DNA of 31,431 bases from Candidatus Caldatribacterium sp. (GTDB taxonomy: Bacteria > Atribacterota > Atribacteria > Atribacterales > Caldatribacteriaceae). The first letter of the stretch is position 1; each line of letters begins with the position of its first letter. A program made the translations under genes and the position numbers. The notes below the pieces were generated by a model that saw nothing but the letters and a program-made list of their open reading frames with translations, was not told where the DNA came from and made no database searches. This document shows positions 30,963 through 31,431 of this stretch, in pieces. Location of the stretch: assembly GCA_025060675.1 (NCBI GenBank), contig JANXBI010000033.1, positions 1 to 31,431 of the forward strand. The letters run 5' to 3'.

Positions 30963-30981
30963 ATGACCTTTTCTGTACAAT
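30953..30981 (+). promoter_or_regulatory. Promoter of tRNA-Glu
   Basis: TTGCCT (30953-30958), an exact 17-base spacer and TACAAT (30976-30981), 13 bases upstream of the mature tRNA. The -35 overlaps the right arm of the ferredoxin terminator. Confidence 0.6.
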
Positions 30982-30994
30982 AAGGCTTGCCTGC

Positions 30995-31071
30995 GCCCCC
31001 ATCGTCTAGCCAGGTTAGGACATCGCCCTTTCAAGGCGACGGCAGCGGTTCAAATCCGCTTGGGGGCGCCA
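30995..31071 (+). tRNA. tRNA-Glu (anticodon TTC)
   Basis: 77 bases: acceptor GCCCCCA pairs with TGGGGGC, discriminator G, encoded CCA. D arm GTCTAGCCAGGTTAGGAC; anticodon stem TCGCC/GGCGA with loop CTTTCAA (anticodon TTC); T arm AGCGG-TTCAAAT-CCGCT. The features fit glutamate. Confidence 0.97.
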
Positions 31072-31431
31072 AAGCCTCTTGTGGAGCGAGTTTCAGCAAT
31101 TTCCCCCTTTTCCCGCTTCCCCCCTTCTAAAACCTCGAAGGCGTTAGCCATGGAAAGGGAGTTTTGAAGTGAGAAGGTTTTGAAGCTTGTTTCCTCGAAG
31201 ATTTTGGCCTTGAATGTCAGGAAAGCACTCGAAGGCGGGTCGATAAGCACTTATCGAAAACCGCTGGCCACTTTTAGCACTTGCTAAATACTTAGAAACG
31301 TACCTCGAAACCCTATCATTTTCGGGATTAGGAAATTAGGAAAGATGAAAGAGAGACTAAAGCCATCCCCGAAAGGATTTTCGAAGATTTCTCAAGCTTC
31401 CTGACGAAAGCACGCTTTGCAATCCTCGAGA
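31072..31431. other. Unassigned terminal 360 bases, no gene supported
   Basis: No convincing coding frame on either strand. Two small hairpins are seen: CGATAAG/CTTATCG (about 31240-31255) and TTTAGC/GCTAAA (about 31273-31288). The heptamer CTCGAAG recurs at 31134, 31194 and 31228, with related CGAAA/CGAAG words elsewhere. It may be an RNA, a repeat-rich region or the edge of a mobile element; the sequence does not decide. Confidence 0.4.

Noticed and set aside
31050..31250. Minus-strand frame of 66 codons at the window end
   Set aside because: It starts in unassigned sequence and ends inside the complement of tRNA-Glu. No ribosome site or family features.
31072..31431. CRISPR array
   Set aside because: The repeated words are only seven to ten bases with irregular spacing. 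No regular repeat-spacer pattern exists here or elsewhere in the window.
1..31431. Insertion sequence, transposase or prophage genes
   Set aside because: No transposase, integrase or phage structural protein, and no terminal inverted repeats with target duplications, were recognised.

Overview
The window looks like a chromosomal segment of a strictly anaerobic, probably thermophilic, fermentative bacterium. The evidence is a trimeric electron-bifurcating-type [FeFe] hydrogenase (HydABC) with a sensory hydrogenase module, a four-subunit 2-oxoacid:ferredoxin oxidoreductase, a 60-residue Thermotoga-like [4Fe-4S] ferredoxin, a long SRP RNA with an Alu domain, and a secreted serpin. No respiratory genes are seen. 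A deep-branching lineage such as Atribacterota (Caldatribacterium-like), Thermotogota or a thermophilic Firmicutes relative would fit. This placement is inference, because no rRNA is present.

Layout. 1-620 (minus): 5' part of a GntR/FadR-type regulator with an apparently leaderless promoter. 743-4373 (plus): a secreted serpin with a three-repeat N-terminal region, an HDOD protein and an ECF-transporter S component. 4263-6679 (minus): a sugar epimerase/dehydratase and a phosphomannomutase/phosphoglucomutase, overlapping the ECF gene tail to tail. 6765-11633 (plus): a compact four-gene operon of unknown pathway (class II aldolase, Fe-S old-yellow-enzyme, B12-binding-type radical SAM, metallo-beta-lactamase fold). 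11639-19298 (plus): the hydrogenase operon, in the order [2Fe-2S] protein, sensory HydS, SpoIIE-type phosphatase, HydC, HydB, HydA, preceded by an extended -10 promoter and a GC-rich hairpin. 19484-25470 (plus): promoter, tRNA-Ser(GGA), SRP RNA, dnaX, ebfC, recR, porCDAB and a strong terminator. 25712-28920 (plus): a consensus promoter with a LacI-type operator, two sugar ABC permeases, a solute-binding protein and a terminator, followed by a lacI-family regulator (28943-29953). 30086-31071 (plus): a small zinc metallopeptidase, a ferredoxin and tRNA-Glu(TTC). The last 360 bases hold no gene that I can support.

How the genes fit together. The oxidoreductase (PorCDAB) would decarboxylate pyruvate or a related 2-oxoacid and reduce ferredoxin. 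The small ferredoxin at 30746 is a candidate carrier. HydABC would then oxidise reduced ferredoxin plus NADH to make H2. HydS, with its own [4Fe-4S] clusters, a degenerate H-cluster domain and a PAS domain, together with the phosphatase, is a plausible redox/H2-sensing branch controlling this system. The sugar ABC transporter and its LacI regulator supply carbohydrate. Its ATPase is not in the window.

The most interesting items are the sensory module in front of HydABC, with a stand-alone copy of the HydA C-terminal domain and an unassigned C-terminal domain on the phosphatase; a possible leader peptide and attenuator-like hairpin ahead of it; the serpin's three-repeat partner domain; two identical 14-base LacI-like operators about 1.9 kb apart; and the unassigned aldolase/OYE/radical SAM/MBL operon.
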